Assembly (NCBI GenBank): GCA_001673575.1
Contig: LZME01000065.1
Span: 1-64,000, forward strand
Length of the DNA: 64,000 nt
Direction of reading: 5' to 3'
Origin: Mycolicibacter heraklionensis
GTDB taxonomy: Bacteria > Actinomycetota > Actinomycetes > Mycobacteriales > Mycobacteriaceae
The translations under genes were made by a program, and so were the position numbers. Numbering within the stretch: position 1 is the first letter of the stretch; every line of letters begins with the position of its first letter. The notes under the pieces are model-generated. The model was given only the letters and a program-made list of their open reading frames with translations, was not told where the DNA came from and made no database searches. Positions 14,322 through 23,318 of this stretch are shown here, piece by piece.

Positions 14322-16076
14322 ATGTCCGGGGATGACAACCCGCTGCTGAGGGCTGCCGCCGACCGGATGGCATTCCTGGAGTTCGGCGGCTCAGGCGGCG
14401 CGGGCGTCTCCGACCTGGTTGTCGCTTCGTGGGAGCGGTGCCGGGTCGCCGGGGTGGATGTCGTTTTGCCCCGCAGCTCCTACAGTGCGGACTTCGACCC
14501 CGACTCCCTGCTGTTGCGCTGCGCGGGACCGGCGATCGAACAACTGGCCGCCGACATCGCCGACCTACCGGTTGCCATGGGTTTGGCCGACAAGCGGGTG
14601 CGCGTGGTCCGGCGGGTGGACGGCACCCCGGAGGCGGGACGGGAGGTCGACCGGGTGGAGTTCGCGCCCGGCTTCGACTTCTCGGAGTCGACCATGGGCA
14701 CCAACGCCGTCGGAACCGTCGTGGAGGCGGGTCAGCCGGTCAGCTTGATCGGTCTGGAACACTTCAGCGAGCGCCTGCAAAGATTCGCTGCCGCCGGTGC
14801 CCCGGTCATCGATCCCGTTACCGGCCGCATCGAGGGCGTCGTGACCATCGCGGCCCTGGTCCGGGACTGGAACCCGCTCGCGCGCACCCTGGCCCGCAAC
14901 ACTGCGGCGGAGATCGGCCGCAACCTGCTGCTTGACCGCAGCCAGTCCCAACGCGCCGTCTTCGATGCCTACCTGCATGCCACCGCCCGATCGTCTCGTC
15001 TGGCGGTCTTCGCGTTCGGCACCACCCTGTGGATGGCCAGCCCAGCCGCCGAGCAGCTGTTCGACCCCCGCGAGCAGCAGGTACTGCGTGACCACGCCGA
15101 CTTCCTACTGGCGCACCGCGATCAGATGGCCGACACGTTGGTGCTACCGGGCGGCCAACGCCTGGTGCACCTGCGCGGAACCCGGATCCTCGTCGGCACC
15201 GAGGTCGCCGGCAAGGTGGTGATCGCTGAGCCGGCGACGTCCCGGCCGCTTGCCGCACCCGGGGTGACGTTTCGCGCCGGCGCCGCGCTGGCCGTCGGCC
15301 ACTCACCGGCGTGGGTACGCGCCTGCACCGAACTGCGGGAGGCGGTGGCGACGCAGCGACCGACGCTGCTGCTCGGCGAGACCGGCGCCGGCAAGTTCAC
15401 CCTGCTGACCGAGCTGCTCACCGCGGTCCATCCCGGCGCTAACAGCCTCGATGTCGACGCCCGGACCGCAGCCGTGCCGCCGAGTGCCGCCGGTGCGCCC
15501 ACCGTGCACATCGTGCGGGGCATCGACGGCGTGAGTGAGAACGAGGTGGACCGGCTCGGCGGTTATCTGGCGACGGTCGCGGCCCGCGACGACGAATGGG
15601 TGGTGGCGACGGCGTCGCATGCTCCCGCCACGACGGACCTGCCGTTCCGCCGGCTGCTGGATCACTTCGACACCGCGATCACGGTGCCGCCGCTGCGCAC
15701 CCGCACCGACGACCTGCCCGGTATCGCCGCCGCCCTGCTGGCCGAGATCGCCCCGGGGCGAAAACTCGCCCTGAGCCCGGCGGCACAACGGTTGCTGCTG
15801 CGGTATACGTGGCCGCGCAACATCGCCGAACTCCGCGAGGCGCTGGACCACGCGGTGAGCCGCCGCCCACTCGGGGAAATCCAAGACGTCGACCTACCGG
15901 GGTACTGCCAGACGACATCTCGCCGGACCTTGACTCCGCTCGAAGGCATCGAACGAGACGCGATCGTCGCAGCCCTACGACAGGCCGGCGGCAATCGGGC
16001 GGCTGCCGCGACGCAACTGGGGATGTCGCGGTCGAGCCTGTACCGGAAGCTCAAGACCTACGGGATCACCACGTAG
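14322..16076 (+). CDS. AcoR/MimR-like Fis-family regulator with degenerate AAA+ core
   Basis: 584 aa. The N-terminal sensory half resembles the GAF-type domain of AcoR/MimR regulators (ESTMGTNAVGTVVEAGQP, DWNPLARTLARNTAAEIG). The central AAA+ remnant has a Walker A (LLGETGAGKFTLL, about residue 350), but the Walker B is degraded to VHIVRGID and no GAFTGA sigma-54 contact loop is visible. The C-terminal Fis-type helix-turn-helix is intact (AAATQLGMSRSSLYRKLKTYG). Mycobacteria are not known to have sigma-54, so it probably acts with sigma-70-type polymerase. It converges on and overlaps the esterase gene by 19 bp. Start ATG 14322; the Shine-Dalgarno is weak. Confidence 0.8.
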   Translation: MSGDDNPLLRAAADRMAFLEFGGSGGAGVSDLVVASWERCRVAGVDVVLPRSSYSADFDPDSLLLRCAGPAIEQLAADIADLPVAMGLADKRVRVVRRVDGTPEAGREVDRVEFAPGFDFSESTMGTNAVGTVVEAGQPVSLIGLEHFSERLQRFAAAGAPVIDPVTGRIEGVVTIAALVRDWNPLARTLARNTAAEIGRNLLLDRSQSQRAVFDAYLHATARSSRLAVFAFGTTLWMASPAAEQLFDPREQQVLRDHADFLLAHRDQMADTLVLPGGQRLVHLRGTRILVGTEVAGKVVIAEPATSRPLAAPGVTFRAGAALAVGHSPAWVRACTELREAVATQRPTLLLGETGAGKFTLLTELLTAVHPGANSLDVDARTAAVPPSAAGAPTVHIVRGIDGVSENEVDRLGGYLATVAARDDEWVVATASHAPATTDLPFRRLLDHFDTAITVPPLRTRTDDLPGIAAALLAEIAPGRKLALSPAAQRLLLRYTWPRNIAELREALDHAVSRRPLGEIQDVDLPGYCQTTSRRTLTPLEGIERDAIVAALRQAGGNRAAAATQLGMSRSSLYRKLKTYGITT

Positions 16077-17167
16077 TCGTCGATCGCGTCGGGAACCGTC
16101 ATCCAAGCGGTCGCGTCACGGATGTACCGGCCGATCTGGCGCAACGACCGGTCGGCCTCCGGCACCATCGGGCCGGCGATCTGAAACACGTGCATCTGGC
16201 CCGGCCACACCCGCAGCTGGACCGGAACGCCGGCACCGGCCAGGCTGTGCGCAACCAGCTTGGCGTCCTGCAACATGACCTCGGAGCCGGAGACGTGGAT
16301 CAGAGTGGGGCACATCCCAGATTCAATGTGATCCAGTGGTTCGAAGACCTCCTCGCGCGTGCCGTCGGTGCTGCGGCGCTCGGCGGCATGGGTGACCAGC
16401 TCGACCAGCGCGTCGAAGGCCTTGGCCGGGAACATCGCATCGGTGCCGCTGTTGGAGTGCGTGCGCCGAGATGCCTTGGCGATCTGGGTCAGCGGCGACA
16501 TGCAGACCAGGGCCGCGGGTTGTTCGGCCTCATCCAGGAGCCGTCGGGCCAGCGCGAGAGCCAGATAACCGCCGGCGGAGTCACCGGCCACCACGATCTG
16601 GTCCGGCGCATACCCCTGACGACGCAGCCACTGGTAGCCCTCATAGCAGTCGTCGATCGCCGCCCCGACCGAGTGGGTGGGGATCTTGCGGTAGTTGACC
16701 GCCAACGCGGGGCTGTCGGCGTACTTCGACAGCGTGGTGATCAGCCGGTCGTGGGTGTTGACGCCACACGTCAAGAAGGCACCGCCGTGCAGGTACAGCA
16801 CGACGCGCCCGATGCCGTCCGCCGGCAGCACGCCGGCGGCGCGGACCAACCGCGCCGTGCAGTACGGCAACCGAATCGTGTGGCGAACGCTGCCCGGGGC
16901 GGAGGGGACGACCCGGGCAGCGTGGTCCACCAGGCCCCAGGGCCATGGCGCCTTCGGCAGCTGACTGCCGATAGCCAGGATGGGCCAGATGCTGAGGCGG
17001 GCGGCGAGCCCGACAAGTTGGCCGGCGAGGCTGGGACCGTTCTCCACGACCTCGTCCGGCATCGAAGAATTCCGCCGGCGACCCGGGGTCGACGCGCCTC
17101 GACGAGCCCGGCCCAGCAGCGGGGTCACGTCGGCGGTTACCCGGTCTTCGCGTACGGCGGTGGTCAT
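16058..17167 (-). CDS. Alpha/beta-hydrolase, hormone-sensitive-lipase family esterase
   Basis: 369 aa. It has the HSL-family oxyanion motif HGGAF, the nucleophile elbow GDSAGGYLALALA and the C-terminal His in WPGQMHVFQ. It therefore hydrolyses short or medium-chain esters or lipids, like mycobacterial Lip-type enzymes; the physiological substrate is unknown. Start ATG 17167 (MTTAVREDRV). No signal peptide is obvious. Its 3' end overlaps the 3' end of the neighbouring regulator, and a TGT-N11-ACA palindrome lies 71 bp upstream, which may link it to that regulator. Confidence 0.85.
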   Translation of the reverse strand: MTTAVREDRVTADVTPLLGRARRGASTPGRRRNSSMPDEVVENGPSLAGQLVGLAARLSIWPILAIGSQLPKAPWPWGLVDHAARVVPSAPGSVRHTIRLPYCTARLVRAAGVLPADGIGRVVLYLHGGAFLTCGVNTHDRLITTLSKYADSPALAVNYRKIPTHSVGAAIDDCYEGYQWLRRQGYAPDQIVVAGDSAGGYLALALARRLLDEAEQPAALVCMSPLTQIAKASRRTHSNSGTDAMFPAKAFDALVELVTHAAERRSTDGTREEVFEPLDHIESGMCPTLIHVSGSEVMLQDAKLVAHSLAGAGVPVQLRVWPGQMHVFQIAGPMVPEADRSLRQIGRYIRDATAWMTVPDAIDDYVVIP

Positions 17168-17237
17168 CGCTGGACCGCCGATGACGCCAAATGTTTCGTC
17201 ACGGTTAACAGCATGGCGTTATCCGTTCACCTGTCGA

Positions 17238-17254
17238 TGTCCCAATTTGGGACA
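17238..17254. promoter_or_regulatory. 17-bp palindrome TGTCCCAATTTGGGACA
   Basis: Perfect 8-bp arms around one central base, matching the TGT-N11-ACA form typical of upstream activating sites bound by Fis-type HTH enhancer-binding proteins. It lies 71 bp upstream of the esterase start codon and behind the dnaQ-like gene end. The likely binder is the regulator at 14322-16076, by proximity only. Confidence 0.55.
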
Positions 17255-17276
17255 CTCGCCGCCCCGGGAGAGGCCC

Positions 17277-18278
17277 CTAGAACAGCGAGATCTGATCTCC
17301 GGCGACCCCGGTGTCGACGAATTCCTCGATGCCGGTGCCTCCGACGACGCCGCCGCCGATCCCGCCGACATATGCCATGAAGTCGGAGTCGGAGACCATC
17401 GGCACGCCCAGCTCGCGCGCCAGGTAGCCCTTGCCCTGCTCAGGGCGGTCCTCGTTGCAGATCACCAGTGATGTGTGGGCGTCGACGACGTCGCTGTAGG
17501 CCAGCCCGGCGTGCAGAATGCGTTCGACGAGCTCCTCATGGGTGCGGGTGCACTCCGCCGACAACGCCACCCGCATGCCCTGCACCAGCGGGCGTCCCCG
17601 CACGTAGCGGCCCGGATTGAGATAGGCGCACGGCATCCGCGACGCCAGCGCCTTCAGCGGCCGCAGCTCCTCGTGGGTGATCCGCCCGTTGGGCCAGCGC
17701 CGCCGGGTCACCGGCCGCACCGGCAACCACACGTCGCGCTCCCGCGCGCGCTGCAGCGCAGGCTCGAGCACCCCGGCCAGCACCCGCGCATCATCGAGTG
17801 CATCGTGCGCGCGGGTCTGGACGACGCCCCAATGTGCGGCCAGCGTCTGCAACCGCAGGTTGGGCAGGCCCAGGTCCAACCGTCGCGCAAGCTCCAGGGT
17901 GCACATCACCGAATCGACGGGCAGTACCGCACCGGCCATCTCCGCTTCGGCAGCCAGGAACGTGTAGTCGAACGCCACATTGTGGGCCACCAGGGTGCGT
18001 CCCGGCAGCAGCGCGACCACCTCGTCCACGACATCGGCGAACTGCGGCTGTCCGACCAGCATCTCCGCGGTCAGCCCGTGCACGTGCGTGGGGCCGGGGT
18101 CGATGCCCGGGTTGACCAGGTGCGATACCGCCTGCTCCACCCGACCGTCGGCGTCCAGTGCCAACGCGGCGACGCTGAGCACCCGTGCCTGCCCGGGCCG
18201 AAACCCCGACGTCTCGACGTCGACCACGACCCAGCCGTCGCCGGGTTCGCGGGCCGGGCGGCCCCACCGAGCACTCAT
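17277..18278 (-). CDS. DnaQ-like DEDD exonuclease with C-terminal BRCT-type region
   Basis: 333 aa. The exonuclease I motif VVVDVETSG, motif II HNVAFDYTFL and motif III HDALDDARVL supply the four acidic metal ligands and the His of a DEDDh 3'-5' exonuclease. The C-terminal part (GMRVALSAECTRTHEELVERI ... DRPEQGKGYLARELGVPMVS) resembles a BRCT domain. It corresponds to the gene called dnaQ in H37Rv (Rv3711c), although replicative proofreading in mycobacteria is mainly done by DnaE1, so the role here is uncertain. Start ATG 18278; the frame upstream is spurious. Confidence 0.85.
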   Translation of the reverse strand: MSARWGRPAREPGDGWVVVDVETSGFRPGQARVLSVAALALDADGRVEQAVSHLVNPGIDPGPTHVHGLTAEMLVGQPQFADVVDEVVALLPGRTLVAHNVAFDYTFLAAEAEMAGAVLPVDSVMCTLELARRLDLGLPNLRLQTLAAHWGVVQTRAHDALDDARVLAGVLEPALQRARERDVWLPVRPVTRRRWPNGRITHEELRPLKALASRMPCAYLNPGRYVRGRPLVQGMRVALSAECTRTHEELVERILHAGLAYSDVVDAHTSLVICNEDRPEQGKGYLARELGVPMVSDSDFMAYVGGIGGGVVGGTGIEEFVDTGVAGDQISLF

Positions 18279-18395
18279 GTGACGAGGATGGCATGCCGGT
18301 GTGACCGATCCGGGCCGCCACCGCCCGTGTCGCCGCCTTAAACCTCCGCAGGCGACCCGCTTCGCCCGACGCACGCACCGCGCTCGCGGTCACCT

Positions 18396-18401
18396 TAAAC
18401 T
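18396..18401 (+). promoter_or_regulatory. -10 element of a leaderless murT transcript
   Basis: TAAACT (TANNNT) is followed by 7 nt and the murT ATG at 18409. No Shine-Dalgarno is visible, which supports a leaderless start. Confidence 0.55.
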
Positions 18402-18408
18402 CACCGCC

Positions 18409-19629
18409 ATGATCACCGCCCGAGGACGCCTGGCGCTGGCCGCCGGCGCGAGTGCCCGGTGGGCGTCGCGCGTGACCGGCCGTGGCGCCGGCGCGATGAT
18501 CGGCGGTCTGATCGCAATGACCCTGGACCGATCGATCCTGCGTCAGCTCGGCGCGGGGCGACGCACCGCGATCGTCACCGGCACCAACGGTAAGTCGACC
18601 ACCACCCGCATGCTCGCGGCCGCGCTGAGCGACCTGGGCGCGGTGGCCACCAACTCCGAGGGCGCCAATATGGACGCCGGGCTGGTGGCGGCGCTGGCAG
18701 CCGACCGGAACGCGCAACTGGCGGCGCTCGAGGTCGACGAGATGCACGTCCCGCACGTCTTGGACGCGGTAAATGCGGCGGTAGTCGTTTTGCTCAACCT
18801 GTCCCGGGACCAGCTGGACCGGGTCGGCGAGATCAATGCCGTGGAGCGCGCGCTGCGCACCGGCCTGGCCCGTCACCCACAGACGGTGGTGGTCGCCAAT
18901 TGCGACGATGTGCTGATGACTTCGGCCGCCTACGACTGCCCCAACGTGGTCTGGGTGGCCGCCCGCGCCGGCTGGTCGGGCGACTCGGTCAGTTGCCCGC
19001 GCAGCGGCGAGGTGATCGACCGCCACCAGGACCACTGGCGCTCCACCGGCAGCGAGTTCAGCCGCCCCACCCCGCAGTGGTGGTTCGACGACGACTCGCT
19101 CTACGGGCCGGACGGGCTGGTGCTGCCGATGCGGCTGGCCCTGCCCGGCACCGTCAACCGCGGCAACGCCGCCCAGGCCGTGGCGGCCGCCGTGGCCCTG
19201 GGCGCCGATCCGGCCAAAGCCGTGGCCGCGGTCTCCACCGTCGACGAGGTGGCCGGACGCTACCGCAGTGTGCAGGTCGGCGACCACACGGTGCGGATGC
19301 TGCTGGCCAAGAACCCGGCCGGCTGGCAGGAGGCGCTGTCGATGGTCGACAAGCACGCAGCCGGCGTGGTGATCGCCGTCAACGGTCAGGTGCCCGACGG
19401 CGAGGACCTGTCCTGGCTGTGGGATGTGCGCTTCGAGCACTTCGAAGGTGTTCCTGTGGTGGCGGCCGGGGAGCGCGGAACCGACCTGGCGGTGCGGCTG
19501 GGCTACGCCGGTGTGCAGCACACCCTGGTGCACGACACCCTCGCCGCGATCGCGTCCTGCCCACCCGGGCCGGTCGAGGTGGTGGCCAACTACACCGCGT
19601 TCCTGCAATTGCAGCGGAGGTTGGCATGA
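18409..19629 (+). CDS. murT: Lipid II isoglutaminyl synthase, Mur-ligase-like subunit MurT
   Basis: ATP-dependent subunit of the MurT/GatD complex that amidates the alpha-carboxyl of D-Glu in lipid II at the inner face of the membrane. P-loop TGTNGKSTTTRML (about residue 60), Mur-ligase core LEVDEMHVPHVL, and C-terminal DUF1727-type domain. The family also has a Cys-rich insertion. 406 aa. The start is ATG 18409 (MITARGRLALAAG), preceded by TAAACT 7 nt upstream; the 36 codons upstream in frame are non-coding-like. The stop overlaps the gatD start by 4 bp. Confidence 0.93.
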   Translation: MITARGRLALAAGASARWASRVTGRGAGAMIGGLIAMTLDRSILRQLGAGRRTAIVTGTNGKSTTTRMLAAALSDLGAVATNSEGANMDAGLVAALAADRNAQLAALEVDEMHVPHVLDAVNAAVVVLLNLSRDQLDRVGEINAVERALRTGLARHPQTVVVANCDDVLMTSAAYDCPNVVWVAARAGWSGDSVSCPRSGEVIDRHQDHWRSTGSEFSRPTPQWWFDDDSLYGPDGLVLPMRLALPGTVNRGNAAQAVAAAVALGADPAKAVAAVSTVDEVAGRYRSVQVGDHTVRMLLAKNPAGWQEALSMVDKHAAGVVIAVNGQVPDGEDLSWLWDVRFEHFEGVPVVAAGERGTDLAVRLGYAGVQHTLVHDTLAAIASCPPGPVEVVANYTAFLQLQRRLA

Positions 19630-20333
19630 CCGTGCGGATCGGGCTGGTGCTGCCCGACGTGATGGGCACCTACGGTGACGGCGGCAACGCGGTGGTGCTG
19701 CGGCAGCGACTGCTGCTGCGCGGGATTCCCGCCGAGATCGTCGAGATCACCCTGGCCGAACCGGTGCCCGAGTCCTTGGACCTGTACACCCTGGGCGGCG
19801 CCGAGGACTACGCACAGCGACTGGCCACCCGGCATCTGATCACCCACCCTGGTTTGCAGCGCGCGGCGGCGCGGGGAGCGCCCGTGCTGGCGATCTGCGC
19901 GGCCATCCAGGTGCTGGGGCACTGGTATGAGACCTCGGCCGGTGAGCGAGTCGAGGGGGTCGGGTTGCTCGATGTGACCACCTCTCCGCAGGAGACGCGC
20001 ACCATCGGCGAGGTGGTCGCCACGCCGCTGCTGGCGGGGTTGTCGGCGCCCCTGACCGGCTTCGAGAATCACCGCGGCGGCACCGTGCTGGGGCCGGACG
20101 CCTCGCCGCTGAGCGCGGTCACCAAGGGGGCCGGCAACAGGGCCGGCGACGGCTACGACGGCGCGGTGCAGGGCAGCGTTGTCGCCACCTATCTGCACGG
20201 GCCGTGCCTGGCCCGCAACCCGGAACTGGCCGATCTGCTGCTGTCGAAGGTGGTCGGCGAGCTGGCGCCCCTGGAGCTGCCGGAAGTGGACGTGTTGCGC
20301 CGCGAACGGCTGGCTGCACCCCGGCGGGTCTGA
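19626..20333 (+). CDS. gatD: Lipid II isoglutaminyl synthase, glutaminase subunit GatD
   Basis: Class-I (CobB/CobQ-type) glutamine amidotransferase that supplies ammonia to MurT. The nucleophile Cys is in APVLAICAAIQVLG, and the C-terminal catalytic His is in VVATYLHGP. 235 aa. Start ATG 19626 overlaps the murT stop (ATGA), as expected for subunits of one complex. In H37Rv the equivalent gene was named cobQ2 (Rv3713). Confidence 0.93.
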   Translation: MTVRIGLVLPDVMGTYGDGGNAVVLRQRLLLRGIPAEIVEITLAEPVPESLDLYTLGGAEDYAQRLATRHLITHPGLQRAAARGAPVLAICAAIQVLGHWYETSAGERVEGVGLLDVTTSPQETRTIGEVVATPLLAGLSAPLTGFENHRGGTVLGPDASPLSAVTKGAGNRAGDGYDGAVQGSVVATYLHGPCLARNPELADLLLSKVVGELAPLELPEVDVLRRERLAAPRRV

Positions 20334-20334
20334 C

Positions 20335-20340
20335 TACGGT
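20335..20340 (+). promoter_or_regulatory. -10 element of a leaderless PucR-type regulator transcript
   Basis: TACGGT, then exactly 6 nt, then ATG at 20347. It begins one base after the gatD stop codon, so the regulator probably has its own promoter and a leaderless mRNA. Confidence 0.55.
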
Positions 20341-20346
20341 CGGACC

Positions 20347-21636
20347 ATGACCGATCAGAGCGCCCCGGATGCCCCGGATGCCCCAGTGGCCGAGGCCGCG
20401 ATCGCAATCTCCCAGCGCCTCTACGATCGGCTGGCCGAGACCATCGGGGTCATCGAGGATCTGGTCGCCAAGGAGTCGCCGGACCTCACCAGCGACTCGT
20501 CGCTGCTGCAGCTGCTGCACGAGACCGTGTCGGCGAACGTCGACACATACTTCTCGGCGATCCGCCACAACATTCCGGTGGCTGACATCGCGGCACCGCC
20601 GGTCGCCCTGGAACACGCCCGCCGGTTGGCGCAGCGCGGGGTGCCGGTCAACGCGTTGGTGCGCGGCTACCGACTGGGCCACTCGGTGGCGCTGCAATTG
20701 GTGCTGGCCGAGATCCGTTCCGCCGAACTGGATCCCGACCTGAGCCTCAGCGTGCTCGGCACCATGTCCGCACTCATGTTCGGCTATATCGACGAGATGT
20801 CGCAGCAGGTCTCAGCCGTCTACCAAGCCGAGCGGGAACGCTGGTTGGAGAGTCGAAATGCGGTGCGCGCGTTGCGGGTCCGCGACATCCTGGCCGACGA
20901 TAGCCTGGACGTGGACGCGATGACGACCGCGATCCGTTACCCGCTGCGGCGCACCCATGCCGGGATCGTGGTGTGGTATCCCGATTCGGCCGGCGACCGA
21001 CTGGCCGCCGCGGAGGGCTTTATCAAGCACCTCGCCGAGTCGCTGCCGGTGCACGGGGCACCGCTGTTCGTCCCAGCCGACAGCGCATGCGGGTGGGCGT
21101 GGCTTCCGCTGCCATCGGGAGCCGGAGACGATGTGGTGGAACAGATCCGCGCCTGCGCGCTCGCCGCCGAAGGTGCACCGTGGGTGGCGATCGGCGATCC
21201 GCTGCCCGGCGTCGAGGGCTTCCGCCGATCGCATCAGCAGGCCCTGGCGGCCCACGCCCTGGCGGTGGCCTCCGGCGCAACCGCGAACCGGGTCAGTGCG
21301 GCCGGCGACCCCGGACTGGCCGCGGCGGCATTACTCGGCGGGGACAACCTGGCCGCCGCGCGGGTCTGGGTCGCCGAGGTGCTCGGCCCGCTGGCCCGCG
21401 CGACCGAGAGCGACGGCCGGCTGCGCGACACCCTGCGGGTGTTCCTGCGCACCGGATCCAGCTATAAGGCGGCCGGCGAGCAACTCCATTTCCATGTCAA
21501 CACCATGAAGTACCGGGTGCAGCGGGCGGTCGAGCGCCGCGGCCGCCCGATCGCCGACGATCGCCTGGACGTTGAGATCGCCCTGCTGCTGTGTCAGTGG
21601 TATGGCGCTGCAGTGTTGTCTTCCGGGGACGAATAG
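20347..21636 (+). CDS. PucR/CdaR-family transcriptional regulator next to alkB
   Basis: 429 aa. The N-terminal helical region contains a RsbR/PucR-like block (HETVSANVDTYFSAIRHNIP), the middle is a degenerate GGDEF-like domain, and the C terminus is a PucR-type helix-turn-helix (TGSSYKAAGEQLHFHVNTMKYRV). Such proteins sense small molecules and activate or repress adjacent catabolic genes. It lies immediately upstream of the alkane hydroxylase cluster in the same direction with a 106-bp gap, so it is the obvious candidate regulator of alkane use. Confidence 0.82.
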   Translation: MTDQSAPDAPDAPVAEAAIAISQRLYDRLAETIGVIEDLVAKESPDLTSDSSLLQLLHETVSANVDTYFSAIRHNIPVADIAAPPVALEHARRLAQRGVPVNALVRGYRLGHSVALQLVLAEIRSAELDPDLSLSVLGTMSALMFGYIDEMSQQVSAVYQAERERWLESRNAVRALRVRDILADDSLDVDAMTTAIRYPLRRTHAGIVVWYPDSAGDRLAAAEGFIKHLAESLPVHGAPLFVPADSACGWAWLPLPSGAGDDVVEQIRACALAAEGAPWVAIGDPLPGVEGFRRSHQQALAAHALAVASGATANRVSAAGDPGLAAAALLGGDNLAAARVWVAEVLGPLARATESDGRLRDTLRVFLRTGSSYKAAGEQLHFHVNTMKYRVQRAVERRGRPIADDRLDVEIALLLCQWYGAAVLSSGDE

Positions 21637-21742
21637 CCGGCCGAATTCCGGCCGCGCGGGACGAGCGGCGAGGCTGCGGCGCTACCTAACGTCAGGCACA
21701 TCCGAAAACACGTGGTGTGACCGAGGCGAGGGGTTGAACGCG

Positions 21743-22966
21743 ATGAGCACCGAGATGGCCAGCGAACCGAAGCTCTGGCAGGACAAGAAACGTCACCTGT
21801 GGCTGTTGGGTCTGGTGGTGCCCACCATGCTGTTCTTGATGTTGCCGCTGGTCTGGGCGCTCAACCAGGCCGGCCTGCACACCGCGGCGCAGCTGCCGTT
21901 GTACATCGGGCCGATCCTGCTCTACGTGCTGCTTCCGGCGCTGGACCTCTGGATCGGGGCCGACGGGCAGAACCCGCCGGACGAGGTGATGGCGGCGCTG
22001 GAGAACGACAAGTACTACCGCTACGCCACCTACGCCTACATCCCCTTCCAGTACGCCAGCGCCATCTTCGGCGCCTACCTGTTCACCGCCTCAGACCTGG
22101 GCTGGCTCGGCTTCGACGGGCCGCTGGGCTGGCTGGGCAAGATCGGGGTGGCGCTGACCACCGCGACCGTCGCCGGGGTCGGCATCAACACCGCCCACGA
22201 GTTGGGCCACAAGCGAGACTCGCTGGAGCGCTGGCTGGCCAAGATCACGCTGGCCCAGGTCTGCTACGGCCACTTCTATGTCGAGCACAATCGGGGCCAC
22301 CACGTCCGGGTGGCCACCCCCGAAGACCCGGCGTCGGCCCGCTTCGGCGAGACGTTCTGGGAGTTCTTGCCGCGCAGCACTTTCGGCGGTATCCGGTCGG
22401 CATGGGAATTGGAAGCCCAGCGGGTCCGCCGGACCGGCAAGAACCCGTGGGACCCGCGGACCTGGGCGGACAACGACGTGATCAACGCGCTGGCCATGTC
22501 GGTGCTGTTCTGGGGCGTGCTGATCGCGGTGTTCGGCGTCGCGTTGTGGCCCTACGTGCTGATCAACGCCATCTACGGGTCGTCGTTGCTGGAGTCGGTG
22601 AACTACCTCGAGCACTACGGGCTGGTGCGCCAGAAGCAAGCCAGCGGCCGCTACGAGCGTTGCACACCGCAGCACAGCTGGAACTCCGACCACATGGTCA
22701 CCAACCTGTTCCTCTATCACCTGCAGCGGCACAGCGACCACCACGCCAACCCCACCCGGCGCTACCAGACGCTGCGCAGCTTCGACGACTCGCCGAACCT
22801 GCCGGCCGGCTATGGGGCGCTGATCGGGGTGACCTACTTCCCGACGGTGTGGCGCAAGCTGATGGACCACCGGGTGCTCGAGCACTACGCCGGTGACATC
22901 ACCCGGGCCAACATTCACCCGCGGGTGCGCGACAAGGTGCTGGCTCGCTACGGGGCGGCCGTCTGA
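21743..22966 (+). CDS. alkB: Alkane 1-monooxygenase AlkB
   Basis: Integral-membrane diiron enzyme that oxidises medium-chain n-alkanes to 1-alkanols. All signature His motifs are present: [22 protein letters not shown], and the AlkB-specific NYLEHYGL. Several hydrophobic helices precede the His boxes. 407 aa. Start ATG 21743 ([10 protein letters not shown]) has GAGGGG upstream; the longer frame overlaps the regulator gene and is rejected. The stop overlaps the first rubredoxin start (TGATG). Confidence 0.96.
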   Translation: MSTEMASEPKLWQDKKRHLWLLGLVVPTMLFLMLPLVWALNQAGLHTAAQLPLYIGPILLYVLLPALDLWIGADGQNPPDEVMAALENDKYYRYATYAYIPFQYASAIFGAYLFTASDLGWLGFDGPLGWLGKIGVALTTATVAGVGINTAHELGHKRDSLERWLAKITLAQVCYGHFYVEHNRGHHVRVATPEDPASARFGETFWEFLPRSTFGGIRSAWELEAQRVRRTGKNPWDPRTWADNDVINALAMSVLFWGVLIAVFGVALWPYVLINAIYGSSLLESVNYLEHYGLVRQKQASGRYERCTPQHSWNSDHMVTNLFLYHLQRHSDHHANPTRRYQTLRSFDDSPNLPAGYGALIGVTYFPTVWRKLMDHRVLEHYAGDITRANIHPRVRDKVLARYGAAV

Positions 22967-23139
22967 TGGCCGTTTACGGATGCCCGGGCTGCGGCTACCT
23001 CTACGACGAGGCCAACGGGGAACCCCGCGAGGGATTCCCGGCCGGCACACCCTGGCAACAGATCCCCGACGACTGGACCTGCCCGGACTGCGCGGTACGC
23101 GAAAAGCTGGATTTCGAACCGATGGGAGTGACGTCATGA
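22966..23139 (+). CDS. rubA: Rubredoxin, AlkG1-type
   Basis: 57 residues with two CXXC iron-binding motifs (CPGCGY and CPDCAV). The VREKLDF segment after the second motif is typical of AlkG1-type rubredoxins, many of which did not support AlkB electron transfer in published complementation tests. Start ATG 22966 overlaps the alkB stop by one base; the stop overlaps the second rubredoxin start by 4 bp. It is shorter than the length threshold of typical ORF lists. Confidence 0.93.
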   Translation: MAVYGCPGCGYLYDEANGEPREGFPAGTPWQQIPDDWTCPDCAVREKLDFEPMGVTS

Positions 23140-23318
23140 GCGACTACAAACTGTTCCGGTGCCTGCAGTGCGGCTTCGAATACGACGAGGCGCTGGGTTG
23201 GCCGGAGGACGGCATCGAGCCCGGCACCCGCTGGGCCGACATCCCCGAAGACTGGAGCTGCCCGGACTGCGGCGCGGCCAAGGCCGACTTCGAAATGGTG
23301 GAAGTGGTCCGGTCGTGA
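23136..23318 (+). CDS. rubB: Rubredoxin, AlkG2-type
   Basis: 60 residues with [10 protein letters not shown] and [15 protein letters not shown]. The latter form marks AlkG2-type rubredoxins, the class known to shuttle electrons from rubredoxin reductase to AlkB. Start ATG 23136 overlaps the previous stop (ATGA) and its own stop overlaps the reductase GTG (GTGA). The paired G1/G2 arrangement is common in actinobacterial alk clusters. Confidence 0.94.
   Translation: MSDYKLFRCLQCGFEYDEALGWPEDGIEPGTRWADIPEDWSCPDCGAAKADFEMVEVVRS

Noticed and set aside
17791..19608. A 605-codon minus-strand frame over murT and dnaQ
   Set aside because: Its C-terminal part is a frame-shifted image of the exonuclease, and the rest is antisense to MurT.
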